DNA from: Ascidia mentula
Lineage: Eukaryota; Chordata; Ascidiacea; Phlebobranchia; Ascidiidae
Direction of reading: 5' to 3'
Length of the DNA stretch: 64,000 nt
Assembly: GCA_947561715.1 (NCBI GenBank)
Contig: OX387197.1
Coordinates: 4,159,001-4,223,000 of the forward strand
The notes beneath the pieces were generated by a model. The model was not told the origin of the DNA, did no database searches, and was given only the letters and a program-made list of their open reading frames with translations. The position numbers were made by a program, and so were the translations under genes. Shown here piece by piece: positions 32,698 through 46,100 of this stretch (positions are counted from its first letter, which is position 1; each line of letters starts with the position of its first letter).

Positions 32698-34158
32698 TCA
32701 AATGTACGACTCCGATTTTTTGGCGTTCTGGCGGTGTTTGCTTCGCAAGGAAGTCAAGTCCACGCGCCAGTGACCTATAGGTCGCTCCCCGGTGTGTTTG
32801 GGAGGCTGAACACGTGGTTTTAAACGACTTGTGGCCGAGACGTTTTGCAGGGAACCGTAAATCTGGTCTTGCTGCTTCTGCGTATCTGACTCTTCCCAAA
32901 AATCCTGCCCAGGAAAATCATTGCCACCTAAAGTGTGTCGACGTCTGACGCGGTCCGTGTGCGGCCTTTGACGCTGTTTCTCCTCAATGGCAACGGGCGA
33001 ACGAATGTGCTGTCGCTTTGGGTCGCACCGCTGAAAGACGTTTTCGTCGGAGGCACATCGAGTCATGGCACCGTTCGTTTGCCGCCGCGTGCCCTTCCCC
33101 GTCCCGCGGGAAGCCTTTACTTGCTCTCGTTGTTGTTGCCTCATGGCGCGACGCTCTTGGTATAGTTCACGTGTCGATTTCTTGCCACCAGGTTCGCTGT
33201 TGATATTAGGTTGATTGGCGAGTTGTTTCCCTTTGGCAGAAGCGTCCCTGGTCGTCTCGTTTGTTCCAGGACGCGCGTAACGCCTCGAAGGCCTCCGTTC
33301 AAGCTTTTTGTCAAGGTTGGTGAGGTTTTTCAGTTTCTCTTCAAGGGTCTCGCCCACGAAAATCGACGTATCGGAGTCGGATTCGTCCGAGCGAACATCT
33401 TCTTTTGATATCGAGCTCAGTTCGGAAAGGTTGCCACGCTTTGCAGGCGCCGATTTCCCCGCGGTTTCACCGTGCATCGGAGTGCTGGTGGCAAGAGCGC
33501 CCTGAAGTTCCGTCGATGGAGGGTTCCTGTTGTACCTGCGGTTAAGTGGGGAATCCCCGTATAAAACAGGGCCGGTGTGCGGGGGAGGGAGGTGGCGCAA
33601 GTTGCGGGGGGGAGAGGAAGGTGGGGAACTCCACTGCCGCTTGGGGGGCTCTTTGGGGGTGAGGGAATCTTTACTGTCAGAGCTCCTCCGCAGAGGACGT
33701 TGGATTTGGGGAGCGGGTGCGTAGATGTTGCTGTGACGCGGAGTGATCTGCGGCGATGTCTCGGAGGAGGAGGTAAACTGTGGCGGGAGGCGGGAGACTT
33801 CGGTGCGAGCCAAGCGCTCCAAATGTTCCACGTAGAAATCGTAGAGGCGACTCTGAATATCATGAGGTAGGTGTTGGTCTTGCGAGGCCCGAGCTGCTCT
33901 TAACTCGGATGCTGCAGCCTTTGCAACTTGGTAACTGCCTGTTTGAGGAATTTCGTTTTCTTCCGCCAAATCGTCGGACTTGAATTTTTGTTCCAACACG
34001 GCTCGGGTTTGTTTGCGTTCGGCTTCTTTGAATCCGTACTCATCGTCACTCTCGCTCGCTCCGTCTTTCCTGGTCTGCTGGTTGTTTAGCCACCGTTTTC
34101 CCATTCCAAAGATCATGTCCATCACATCACGCGAAAATGATTCCTTTTCCAGGGAGTT
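32698..34158 (-). CDS. ARHGAP21/23: Terminal exon of the RhoGAP gene: basic C-terminal tail
   Basis: Single 487-codon exon including the stop, starting [20 protein letters not shown]. It is low-complexity, Ser/Arg/Pro-rich and more GC-rich than the other exons. It includes a proline-rich stretch near 33,560-33,720 ([18 protein letters not shown]) that could bind SH3 domains. Near the end, [10 protein letters not shown]...FWEESD and SRLKPR match the conserved RRRHTLGGH...NFWKVHE and NRLKPK of vertebrate ARHGAP21. This supports orthology beyond the catalytic domain. Confidence 0.85.
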   Translation of the reverse strand, partial: NSLEKESFSRDVMDMIFGMGKRWLNNQQTRKDGASESDDEYGFKEAERKQTRAVLEQKFKSDDLAEENEIPQTGSYQVAKAAASELRAARASQDQHLPHDIQSRLYDFYVEHLERLARTEVSRLPPQFTSSSETSPQITPRHSNIYAPAPQIQRPLRRSSDSKDSLTPKEPPKRQWSSPPSSPPRNLRHLPPPHTGPVLYGDSPLNRRYNRNPPSTELQGALATSTPMHGETAGKSAPAKRGNLSELSSISKEDVRSDESDSDTSIFVGETLEEKLKNLTNLDKKLERRPSRRYARPGTNETTRDASAKGKQLANQPNINSEPGGKKSTRELYQERRAMRQQQREQVKASRGTGKGTRRQTNGAMTRCASDENVFQRCDPKRQHIRSPVAIEEKQRQRPHTDRVRRRHTLGGNDFPGQDFWEESDTQKQQDQIYGSLQNVSATSRLKPRVQPPKHTGERPIGHWRVDLTSLRSKHRQNAKKSESYI

Positions 34159-37100
34159 CTGTCAATGTGAGGTAAATAATCATTGGAAGATGATGCATGT
34201 GATGTTTTGTACAAAGATATGGTGACAGACGTAAAACACAACTACTGGCCGAGATTTAGTTGGTTTACACAAGTAACGCTGGGATTTAGTATTTTTCGAT
34301 AGTGAATATGATTCCATCTCAGAGGTTTCTAAAACGCTAGTTACGATCACTAAATTCAAAACATTTAGAAGAGGGACAAATAAATTGGGAATATCGAATC
34401 CAAATTGGGAGTGAACTTTTCAGTTAATGTTGAAAGTACTTTTAGGCTAAAATGTTACATTCTGTTTTATAAAAAAAAAGGCTTAACCCGAAAGAATCTA
34501 CACAACAATAAACAATTTGAAACTTACCTTTGATTTTGATGACTCTGTGCTATCTGCAATAGAAAAGGAAACATGTTAAAATAACAATAACACAATAACA
34601 CAAAAACTCAGAACACCACACAAAGATGTTTACACCGAGCAACATCGAAATTGCGCAACAATAATACACACATTATGACCGGTTGAAACCGACTTCAGTG
34701 CTTAACCAAGCTGATGATGTCACACATGGTTTATAGGTTTAATATTGGTGAGAAAAACTGCGACAAACGACAGGTGAAGGGGTATGTGGTATGGACAGGG
34801 ATGCTTACTCATATGGTACGACAAAGTCACCACACACAACTTACAGGCTAGCCACACACGAAGATCTTCGGCACAAGTAAAAGGTCGCTTGTAAGTAAAA
34901 AAGAGTCATTTGGTTTACAGAGTTGTTAATGCAGCTACAATTTTGGGGTTTAGTTTCATTTCACAAAATTAACTATGACAGCTTTTACTCAGGAATGAAA
35001 CCCTTGCAATATTTGTCTAGCCTTGCTCTAAACCTGCGATAGCATAGCCTTGTGAAATTACTGATATAACTTCACATTCAGCATAGGTCTTACTATCCCA
35101 CAGACCACCTTCATCCACAACCAGTTTATACATTGATTTATTATAAACTTGCTAAAAGCAAAGCTAACTATGAATTTTAAATACACAAAGCCTACTTTGC
35201 ACCAACCTCATTTAAGCAAGAAGCACATCATCAAAAAATTCTGCAAAATTTTCTCCAACTGTCTTGTGCTAAATGGAAGCAAAATTGAAAGTAAAAAAAA
35301 AATTCTGGGTCTCAAAAAGATGGAGAACTTAACCTGACTAGTCCTACCCTATGTGTCAATACTCAAGCTGAAACTCAGCATTAACCTTTGTAACTGTTCA
35401 TAATCTTACTGACAAAAATCTGCATCAATAATAGTTGTTGAACCTTTCAGAAACAGATCTTGCTGATCAAGGCATGATTTTGTAAACATAATAAATCAGT
35501 AGACAACATTTTTTTAGTTATAAAATTCAGATCTTAAGTAAAAACCAATCTTCTACCACAACTTAAATGCGTCAAAATAAATGTGGCCGTCATACTTGTT
35601 ATTTTAATCAACTAGTTTGTTTAAGGGCATTTAGTGAAATAGTTTTGAAAGCATTTATTGAATGAAATTTAGTACATATTAGAGTAAAACAAAAAAAAAT
35701 TGTACCTGATTCATCGCCAGGAGTTCGACCCACATTGGCAAGCAAGTGGTTGATGTTTGGGACTGGTTCATGATGTTCTTCAGAAGGTGGAGGAGGTAAG
35801 GGAACCAAGTTTGCCTCTTTCTCATCATTGCCTTCAGCAAAAAACCAGACAGCCTAAAATACACAAAAAGTCATGACAATAAAGAAGATTTTTTTGTACT
35901 AATTGATGACAAACAAGTAAAAGACAAAGACCCTGCTATCAGAAACTAAAAAAAATCAAGTGGATTTCAGCATAGTTTCATAAACTATCAGTTGCAGGCC
36001 TAAAATTGCCTTGTGTTCACACTGGTTGAACCAATGGCGACAGAAAGGAAATGAGAAAGATGGCAAACAATCAGAAAACAAATGATTCGTTTGAGAAACA
36101 ATTGAACCAGCAGCTACCCTAAAAACAGATATCCAACTAACATAACAAAAAAGAACAATCCAACAAAACAGCAAGGTGAAGAAAAGTGTGCAGCAAAATA
36201 AAGGAAATCATCATTCGATTGAAAGTGAAACAAAGTCAAAAAAATCAGAGCAAATATCATCGAATGGTATTTTAAAAGCAAAGTGGAAGCAATTTTTGTT
36301 CCTTTTTACCTCAAGTTGTAGAAGAATCACATGATCACTCGGAACACAGAATTTTTAATGTGCCGCACACACTGCCATCCAGTGGGACAGGAAGTGACTG
36401 AACCTTATTTCAAGCGGTTGCATTCATGCAGCGAAACAGGATGTGGCCAATTATGACATCACTATGCATGCCGGCATGACTGCGGCGCCAAATGTACTCA
36501 CGGGACTGAATCTTTCACACAAGAAGACTTTGAAACAGAGTTTTTGCCGAACCGGGTGAGATTTTATTACATGTTTGGCAAAACAATAGGTGGTAGTGTA
36601 ACACAAGTGAAGCACTTGCTACAAAGAAGTAACACAAAAAGTACCACTGCTGAAGTTTTCACAGTCGGAAAGGTACTGCAAATGTTGAAAGGGACACAGG
36701 AACGCCAAGTGTGCGTACGGCAAATAAAAATACATACAAAGCTCCAAACCATGACCCTCTTTTTATTTAGATAAGATTTGTCCCTTGAAACAGGTTGAAT
36801 ATAAACTGCATTGGTTTTATAAACTATGCAGTGCAGAAATTAAGGAACTTGCAACAAAATACTGGCAAAGTATAGCCAAGCGCGGTTAACTGAATAAATA
36901 GGCTACAAAAGTAAAATAAGTTAACCATTTCCACCCAAAAATTGGCAAGAATAGTGCATTTAAACCCATTCATTTTGCACTTGTAGATAAAAAAGTACAC
37001 TCAGGCTCTGTACACTGAACTGGTGAAAGTTTTGCTTGGTCCAAAATTTTGACTTGAAAAATTAGTGGAATGTAATGGACTTGAAACGCAAAAGTTAGAA

Positions 37101-40100
37101 AAGTTTATGGAGCACGAAACTCAAACATGAAAGCTCCTAACAAAGGTGGGAATTTCCTCATGGTCGCCAGTAAAGATGGAGTCGCTCTGTCCCAGAAAAG
37201 AAACAATTAAAAGCAAATGAAAAAGCGCACATCCAGCAAAGCACTAAGCTTGCTGCCAAACTCCACTTGAGCCATGTAAACCAAAGTTAATAAGTGGAAG
37301 GTGATATTTTTATGTACTGGCATTGTGTTAAGAGTTAAGGCTCCAAGGGGAAACTTGTTTTTTTAACATTGTTTTCGCAATCTCTTGTTTTTTGTTTTGA
37401 AACGTACTCGAAACTTAAAAAAAATTATTTCAAAGAACAGGCTTCAATCGTTCACAAGAACACAACATTACTCATAAAATTTATTAGTCAAGTGATGACA
37501 ACAGCATACTTAATCGTCAACAAAAATACTTACATGTTGCAATACACTTTCAACTATTCTGCACTGGTCGGACATGTCGGTTACCATGGTAGCCATGTTG
37601 TCACTGATCGTGCTGCGAACCAGTGTGGGACCAAACACAATGGCAAGATTACGAACTTCCATCTACAAAAATTTTCTCATTTAAAAAAAAAATAATTAAC
37701 TTTATTTTAACTTAATTTTTTTGTAATGCAACAGATTTTTAATGGATAAGACACAGAATTTTATTGCCGCAAAACCGTTAAAAAAATAAAAACTTTTTAT
37801 GGATAAGAAACAAAACAAAAAACTGGTATATTCATACCTTATTGACGTCCGCATTGTCGGCAACTCTCTTCAGGTGGGCAACAAGAAACTTGAGTGTTTC
37901 ATAATGTGGAGCAGGCAACATGTGAATTAACCTCCTCAAACCGTTCAAGCGCTCCTCGCTGTCTTTCTTACGATTCATCGTAATGAAGTCATCGTACAAT
38001 TCTACAAAGGGTGTAAAACAAATTAAATTACTTTCACAAAACACGAAATAGCTGCACTGGTGAGACCTGATAGGGGTTAAATATAGTGCACTGATCATTA
38101 TGGATCAGTGCTTGTACTTGTACATAAGAACCTCAGCTTGTGATATTACTGCGAAGGTAATTTGTTATTTTGATGCAACATCTGTTTGGTAAACGCCACA
38201 ATATTGCCGATGAGTTTCTATTTCAAAAAGGGTTTCAGACAGTTATATCTGGCAGGACAAACAACTTAAATTACAAAATCAGCCATGAATTTAGTTTTAT
38301 TCCTAATGCACAGACAAAACTTTTCCTAATGCAGTTCATGATAAAAAAAAAAAAAAAATAATAATTTGTTAGCATTTGGTGAATCCAAATCCCTTACCAT
38401 TGGTAAACAAAGGATCTGGTAGTTTACGGAAAAACGACTTCAACAGGGATGAAATCACATTTAGCTCGAGGAATCGTTCGTCAGAGTCAAGGTCGATGTT
38501 GTCGGGACCTTTACAGTTCAATTCATCCTGTAGAGCGACCAGGGTTCCGCTGTTTCCGGGGACACGATATATTCCGGTAAAGGTAAGACCTCTTTCCTCC
38601 ACAACACGACAACAAAGTTCCACCACATAGGGAACGCACTGCCAAGAATGTATTGCATTTAGTTTAGGATATTGGTAAAATTAAAAGTAAGTTCCAATGA
38701 AATCAATTCAAAAAAACTTTTTTACAGTAGTCATCGATTTTTAAATTAAAAAATGCGATATATGCACATTACATATGTACACAGCCTTGGACAGTATTTT
38801 TTAAAATCATGTGCAGTTTTTTCAGGAAAAATATACATTAATTAAATCTTGAATATATGTACTAAAAATATAATAATTAATTTGTGAAAGTATATACCTC
38901 ATTATTAGGGGACGGTGGGCAGTCTTCCAGGTGAACATCAAATGTCTGGCCCTGCATGAGAGTTTGACCTTGCCCAAATTTGCGCACGATGCGGTTTACG
39001 CTCCCGCGCCACTTAAATCTCCTCGAACCATCAACTGCATGCAAAACACATTTGACAATGACACGCCGACAAATTTGAGGAAGTGGTTGGCTTGTGTGAC
39101 ACCAAGAAGGTGCAGGGTACCCTCAATCAAACTTTGTACTTATGGAACAGTGTCTGAAACCAACCATAATTGACCTGTATGGTGGCTTGGACAAGACTTT
39201 GTAATTGCTCAGCTTCAAAATGATTTGCATAAGTTCAGAATGATATATAATGACAAATATATTCTTAAACAAACCAATTTTTCAACAAAAACAATTATTT
39301 TGATTCCCAATTGCAAAATTAGTACAGGTGTCACTGTTAGCCATTGCTGAAAAGGGGAAAATTTTATTGTACAAAAGTCTGTGTTAATTTAGTCACTGTG
39401 AATTTAATGCAAGAAAACTTCTGCTTACCGTCCTTAATAGGCACTTGAGCCCTTCTAATTGTTTTCGGAGAGCGGCTTTTTCTTCCAGTTCGCTTATCTG
39501 TCTTTGGGCTAAAAAAAAGTTATGAGATTAGTAAAAAAGTTATGAGATGCCAGTAGGTATTGTCAGCCACACACACACAGTTTTGAACAAGCACAAATGC
39601 TTCTGTCACACAACATATGCTTTGGGCCACAAATGGATTCATAACAGTAAAATGTGAACAGCTAAAGCCAACATTGACAGATGCAAAGCGTGATGTGGAA
39701 AATATCTTGAAGCTGTGTCATGAAAGTGGGATATGGGGTTGAAAGCGACAAAGCTGTACCTTGAATGAAACTTTTTGTAGATTCTGGGTGAAGGGATAGT
39801 TAGGAAAGAGAACCTTAGTATATTGAAACCTAATTATTAAGAAGAATATTCTGGTGACAGGTTAATTAAGAAGTCACAAAATTTCGATATTCTGGTGACA
39901 GGTTTTAATATCTTCTGGGTTTTAATTTAGGGATGGTTGATGTATTGTTTGAAAACAGTTGGCTTGCCCTGTGTTTTTAGAACCAGCAAACCTACTACAG
40001 AGGCAAACTGGTTCATGGAAGTTATCAAGATGTGCTGTACCTTTTCAAGACCAAAGGCTGGTGGTATTTTCACAATGGAAATTACCAAAGACTGCTAAAT

Positions 40101-43100
40101 TTGGCTTATCAGCAGACAGAGAAAATAGTTTCATTGTTTGTAACAATCTATTTAGGGTTTTAGTGAATATAAATGTTTGGTGCATATTATTTTGTATAGA
40201 CCTTGAATCTTTCTGCATCTCTTTATCTTCAATAAGACTTTCTCCATCAGCGAGTTTGTCCAAAGATACTCTTCTTGGCAAATTTCCATCATACAATGCC
40301 TTAATGGTCCTTTGAATTTTGTCAGCCATTCTGCCTGTGCTGCCCGTTTTCCCACTGGATTCTGAATCTTTTAATAACTGAATTGCTTTGGGTTTGGGCT
40401 TTTTAATCTTTTCCTGTTTCGACTTTTGCTTAGGTTTGCTGTTGGTCTCAATGTTATGCAAGTCTGTCAAAGAGTTTGCCGGTGAAATAGAAGTAAGATT
40501 TTCATTGGAGGAAAACTTTTTGGACACAACGTCTTGTTCCTCACGACTGCGCAGTTTTAACTGTGTCAAATCGATTTTGTTATCTTCTATTGCCTCTTTG
40601 GAGTCATGAGATATAAGGACAGGTTCCGATATTTCTATGGAAATAGAGTTTGTCGACTCGACACTGTCCTGTTCTAGAATAACTCCGCGGCGACGATTAC
40701 GTTTTGTTTTCTCATCAGAAGACACTGGAGACTGATGCTTTTGTCTTCTTAGTAATATTGGCTGGTCTGCAGTGGGGGCGGCATCAATGTCCAGCAATCC
40801 GTTTGGGATTCCGTACAGGTCCAAAGGCTGAGGGCTGGAAATAGTAGCCAGCGTGTTTTTGCTTAAAGCCTTTACGCGTTTTGATTTGTTTGGTGGTTTG
40901 GGCTTGATGGGGTGGCGAGAAGGTGGGACAGTGTAATATGGAACAGGTGAAAATTTTAAACCAGAAAAGCTGTCACCATTTTCAGCAACACTCAGGAGTT
41001 GATTGTTTGTGATTTTCGCTTTCGACGGGTCTGATTTGCTTCTGGGCAGAGCTATTTTATTTACACCTCGGTATAGCCTGGGTGATTCAGGAAGCTTTTT
41101 GTAGCTCGACAAAACGCAAGAGTCATCGGTTTCTGTGTCTTTGTACTTTGGTTCCTGGAAGGAGACCGAGCGGTGACTACGAAGAGGCATTCAGTGCCGA
41201 CGTCAGGTGATAGTTCAGGTACTTTTTCAGATTTCACAATTTTTGTTTTACCCAAATGACAGTCATTAAATTTTCACTGATAAACGAAATACATATTTTT
41301 AAATCTAAATTAGCACTGATTCCCCAAATTTTTTGACATCCTAGTTCATTTACTCAGATTTATAAACTGAAGCAACTGTCTCTTTGAATTTGTTTAAAAC
41401 TTTAATATCTGACCACATTTACCATGGAACATGTTGTTTATCACAGAGAATATAAAATGTTGATACTAATTACTTCACAAAATCAAACTTTCACTACAAT
41501 AATTTTAAAACAATAAGATTTTCAATCATTCTTAACTGTTCTTGGAAATAATATTATTCATCAATAAATTTTATATGTATTAACTTGTTTCTGGTAGATA
41601 GATCATCAACATACTCCTTTATTTCAATTAATCTGTCAAGTATCCCCTGTATATTGGTATTGTTAAAACACCACACAAATTAAATAAAAAAATGTATCTA
41701 CAAAAAAAAGCAACACAGAGCCTGAAAGTGTTCTAACATCTGATTAATCCGTTAAACAGAAGCCCAAATGTTGTCACTTCCTTGTTGCGTTTCCTATGCA
41801 AACTCACACAACCCTGAACAGTGGCATGCAACCTGTGCACGATGGCCAGACGAAAAACCTGTATGTACCTGTTCTACTCTGTAACTGTAAATAAAACAAA
41901 CTAAATAAAAACTCAAACAAAATTCACCCTTTGTTGTTCATGACAGTACTGATCACTTAACTGGCCACAAAAAATGGTACAGGAAGTGGTGACGCAGTGA
42001 TGGCGTGTGTGCGTGCACGATACCACACTTAGGGCCCAATTCAGGGAAAGGAAATAGCAAGCTGCACACAATTAGGCCCAAGCTGAAGCAAAGCTGGTCT
42101 AGGGTGTACACGAAAGGCTTATGCTGTCCTGGGCAGTTACGTCATCGTTGCCGAAAGGCATGATTCACAACTTTTTGAGTATGATGTTTCCTGATGCAAT
42201 TACTGTTTTATTGAAGTAGCGTATACTGGTCATGAATTGCCTAAAATTGATGTCATTTACAAGTCATTCAGTGGGTGTTTTGTTTGGTGTTAGATGTACC
42301 TTGCAAAAAATCATTACAACATTTTAAGAAACATTATCAACAGAAACACTTATCTTTAAACAGCTGTTCCATTTCACTAGTTTTAGCGTTATCACAGACT
42401 GAAACATGCGTTTCAATTCCACAACACAACATGTCAAACCTGTCTGCATCTAGATAATGGCATTGGAAACTGAAAACTGAACTGACAGAGCCCGAAGACA
42501 AGATTTCATCACAGAACTGGCAGCATTTGAAATATTTCTACATGTCATTACAGAAAGATGATGCAGACAGTCACGAACAACTATCTGCAGATTCTTGGCA
42601 CCGGGAAAGTGTGGCAATCCACGATGATTAAGTATTACTTGAAGGAAGGATAACGTCACTTGATGATTGAGTTTCGTCATAGGCACATGAAACTTTTAGT
42701 TTTTTAAACAAATTGGTTTTGAATGTGTTTTGTTTGTGATGTTAATTGCTCGTTTCAGTTGTCATGTAATAATGTACCACAAGTTTATGTAACACAAGTT
42801 CATGTAAAAGATCTTAAGTCTCTTATGTTTACAAAAATAATTGTTTTGCTGTGAAAGCAAATTGCAAGTGCTTGGTTCATCACTCTTTATACCTTGTTGG
42901 ATTGTAATTATAAAAATTCTCCAAACATAAATTGTTTTTTTTTGTGGGAAATATACAACAAGTGCAAATCTGTGTTATGAAAACTTACCCAGATTCAATT
43001 TGGTTTGTTTTGCGAAGGATCAAGTCTTCATTGATGACGACCTCACCGTCCTCGTTGTCATGGTTACCGCTCACTTGAATGGAATTGATCCAAGCAAGCA

Positions 43101-46100
43101 TGTCGTCACGATCATCAGCCTGTGGAGAACCAAGTGTCAATGAAAGGCACAATAGTTTGATAATTTCACAAATGAACAACAAACGGGCATTTATTTCTCA
43201 ACAAACTACGACAAAAATATTTATATTCAGTTTGACTGCATTGATTTTAACAATAAGATGACGAAGATTTATTCAAAAACTATGGTTGTGTTGAATCAAT
43301 TTGTAAATAAAAAACTACTACCTTGAAAATACTATTTTGTTTTGAAGCAATTGCAAAATAAACAATGCACAAAAAATACATAAAATTTAGAAGAAGAACA
43401 TACTCACGATGACAAAGAAATAAAATAAAAGTAAGCATTAACTAAAAATGCAAACTTGTGTCAGTACCTGGAACAAATATTCTGATCCGATGGATGTCGT
43501 GACCTTGAAAACATTCTTCTTTTTCAAGTAGTTGTAGGCGATGGAAACCAATGATCCCCGGATGTTGAGAGGTTCCTCCTCTTCCAGAACAAGTTGATTG
43601 GGAGGTTGGGAGGAGCTGGTGTTATGAGGAGATCCATTCATCACAGCTGACGATGTTTCCTGGAGAGGCATTGGATGATAAACTACATGTTTACAAAACA
43701 TTATGTGTGGAAAATATTGGGGTATTGAAGTTTCAGTCACTTGAAATACCATGATTTCTTAACTTACTGCTGTATTTGCGGTCAAGGATTTAACGTCAGA
43801 TTGGTAGAAGTTTTAAAAGAAATTATTTTAACCAGTAGTACACAAAACATCATGTATGAAAAATCCCAGGGTTGTGGATTCAAGTTACTCAAAATACCAT
43901 TCTCTAACTAACTGCTGTTAGTGTGGTTAGTTACAAACGTCAGATTGAGAGGGAATGTTGCAAAAGGAATTACACGGATATGAATATGTTTAATGGCACT
44001 GAGGTATAAGCTCAAATTCAAATATTTGTAAAACATTTGTGATGGTTATATGAATGCAACAACAAAAAATATTTTGCAAAAGCTACAACTTCATTTGTCA
44101 GAAGGTTATTGGGTGGTAAGCAAATACAGTATGTAAGAAGCCAAACAATTGTCCTCAAAGAACATACAAGCCAGTGCAATCAAACAGGAATTCCCCTTTT
44201 TCCATTATGGAAACCTCTCTAAGTCACCATCTAGTGACAGGAATCTTACCTGTTTTGCTCTGCTCCAGTCTTTGCATAGATACAACATCTGTTCCTTCAA
44301 CACAACCCAGATTGTCTTCCAAAGTCTCTGGGAACTCGTTCTCTTTCCTTTTTCTATAGTTGCAACCTGCAAATACAATAATAATTTTCATTTCAGTTGA
44401 AATCCTATAGCAAAACAGTGAGTTAGGCCAAGTCATTTTTACACCACTTTAATGGTTCATTCGCTTTGTTGTTTGTTTTTGCCTTATCGATGTGCAGCAA
44501 TTGATTCATAGATTAAACAGTTACCTCTCAGAAACAAAAAAATAAACAGGTTATCAAATGAAATAATAAAAATCCAAAGGAAGAAAGAAAAAACTACATC
44601 AGCATTTTAAATTAAACAAAAAAGAAAACTTCTCACAGCTTTCTCTCAAACTAACCTTAAAAAACAGGAAGCCTTCGCGGACGACCGTGTCATCGTACTC
44701 GTTGAGGTCAAGGGTCGGGACAGGTTGAATGAAACGGGCCCGAGAGCCACGGCGGCCCTCGTCGACTTGGGCCTCCACAATCTGCGGTGTCTGGAGATGA
44801 ACAATGTGTTGGTGGCATTAAGTGTGGGTTCTGACATTTCTAAAGGCAACACTGACTACTTTTAAACAACACATAGAAAGAGTGAAGAGAATATGATGTG
44901 ATTTACATTGTGGACTGCACACGAACATGAATATCCTTGCACATTTAATATTATGTTTAGACTGTACAACAATGAGTGTGATAAAAAAGTATTTTATTTT
45001 GGAAATCTAAACTTCAATTAGATTTTCGTAGTACAAATCATAAACTGGTTATTCTACTTCCAATGCTTTACTTATTGCCAGAATCACAAAAAGCAGTCTT
45101 GACACTACTTATTTACAACTGATAACCATTAATCAAACATACATTGAGAACATACAAACACTACTTTCAAGCACATGAATGGTTACATGCTACTGTTGTG
45201 TATTTGATATATGTAACACTAAACTATTGTAAGTTAGACTTCATACAGTGTAATTTTCACTTAAAAAGGCATTTACTGATAATGAAGCAACTAGTTTAAC
45301 AACCCACACACACTACACTGTAAGGAACAACATCAAACCCATCACTTACTTTTTCCCCCTGCAGGAGTCAATCAAAAACAAAAAAGAGATATGTCAGAAA
45401 AAGTGACCAAATTAATTATAATTTTTGTTAAATTATGTTTCAAAACACAACTTACTGATTCCCCGAAGAAGTTCTTCAACTTTCGAATGCTCGGCTGACG
45501 TTTGTGTGCAGGAGTTCTGCAAAAATAAAAAGTTGATGTTAGGCTTTTAAGTAAATTTGTGGTAACAGCTGTTTCTGCCAGAAACTTCATCATGTGGTAA
45601 TCTCGTGGTTAATTTTGGCGTTGTCGGAACGTTAGTTTTAAAATTTGCATAACAAGCCACAAAAGCAAAGCAATATTAAATAGTTGACTACAAAAAAAAC
45701 CTTTGATCAATCAGGAAGATAAGTTGGACATTTTCCACATGTTCTTTTCAAAATAATTTGTAAATAACAGACAGACAAGTTTAAACTTTAAATTTAGCAA
45801 CCAAATTAAAATTGCACTTTCAAATTGTTGTGATCTTAAAAGGAACATGATTTGCATTCCTTGAGGGGATAAATTTAAGCACACAATGGACAGGAAAGTA
45901 TTTAAATTAACAATATTTTACCTCAAGTGATCGTCTTCTGTATGAAGTGCAACAGTGGGGTTTGTGGCAATTTGATAAGAGCGCCGATGGATGGCCTTCA
46001 CAGAGTTACGATCTACGAATAATAAAGCTACATAACAACCAAGCCCTGATTAATTTGAATAAAGCAGAAAAATTATGCACAATAGCAAGTTCCAAAAGAT

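Noticed and set aside
41061-41255. Alternative open frame reading [18 protein letters not shown] upstream of the RhoGAP exon 40202-41176
   Set aside because: It is in a different frame from the exon, and no splice arrangement joins it in phase. The acceptor at 41177 fits the previous exon exactly.
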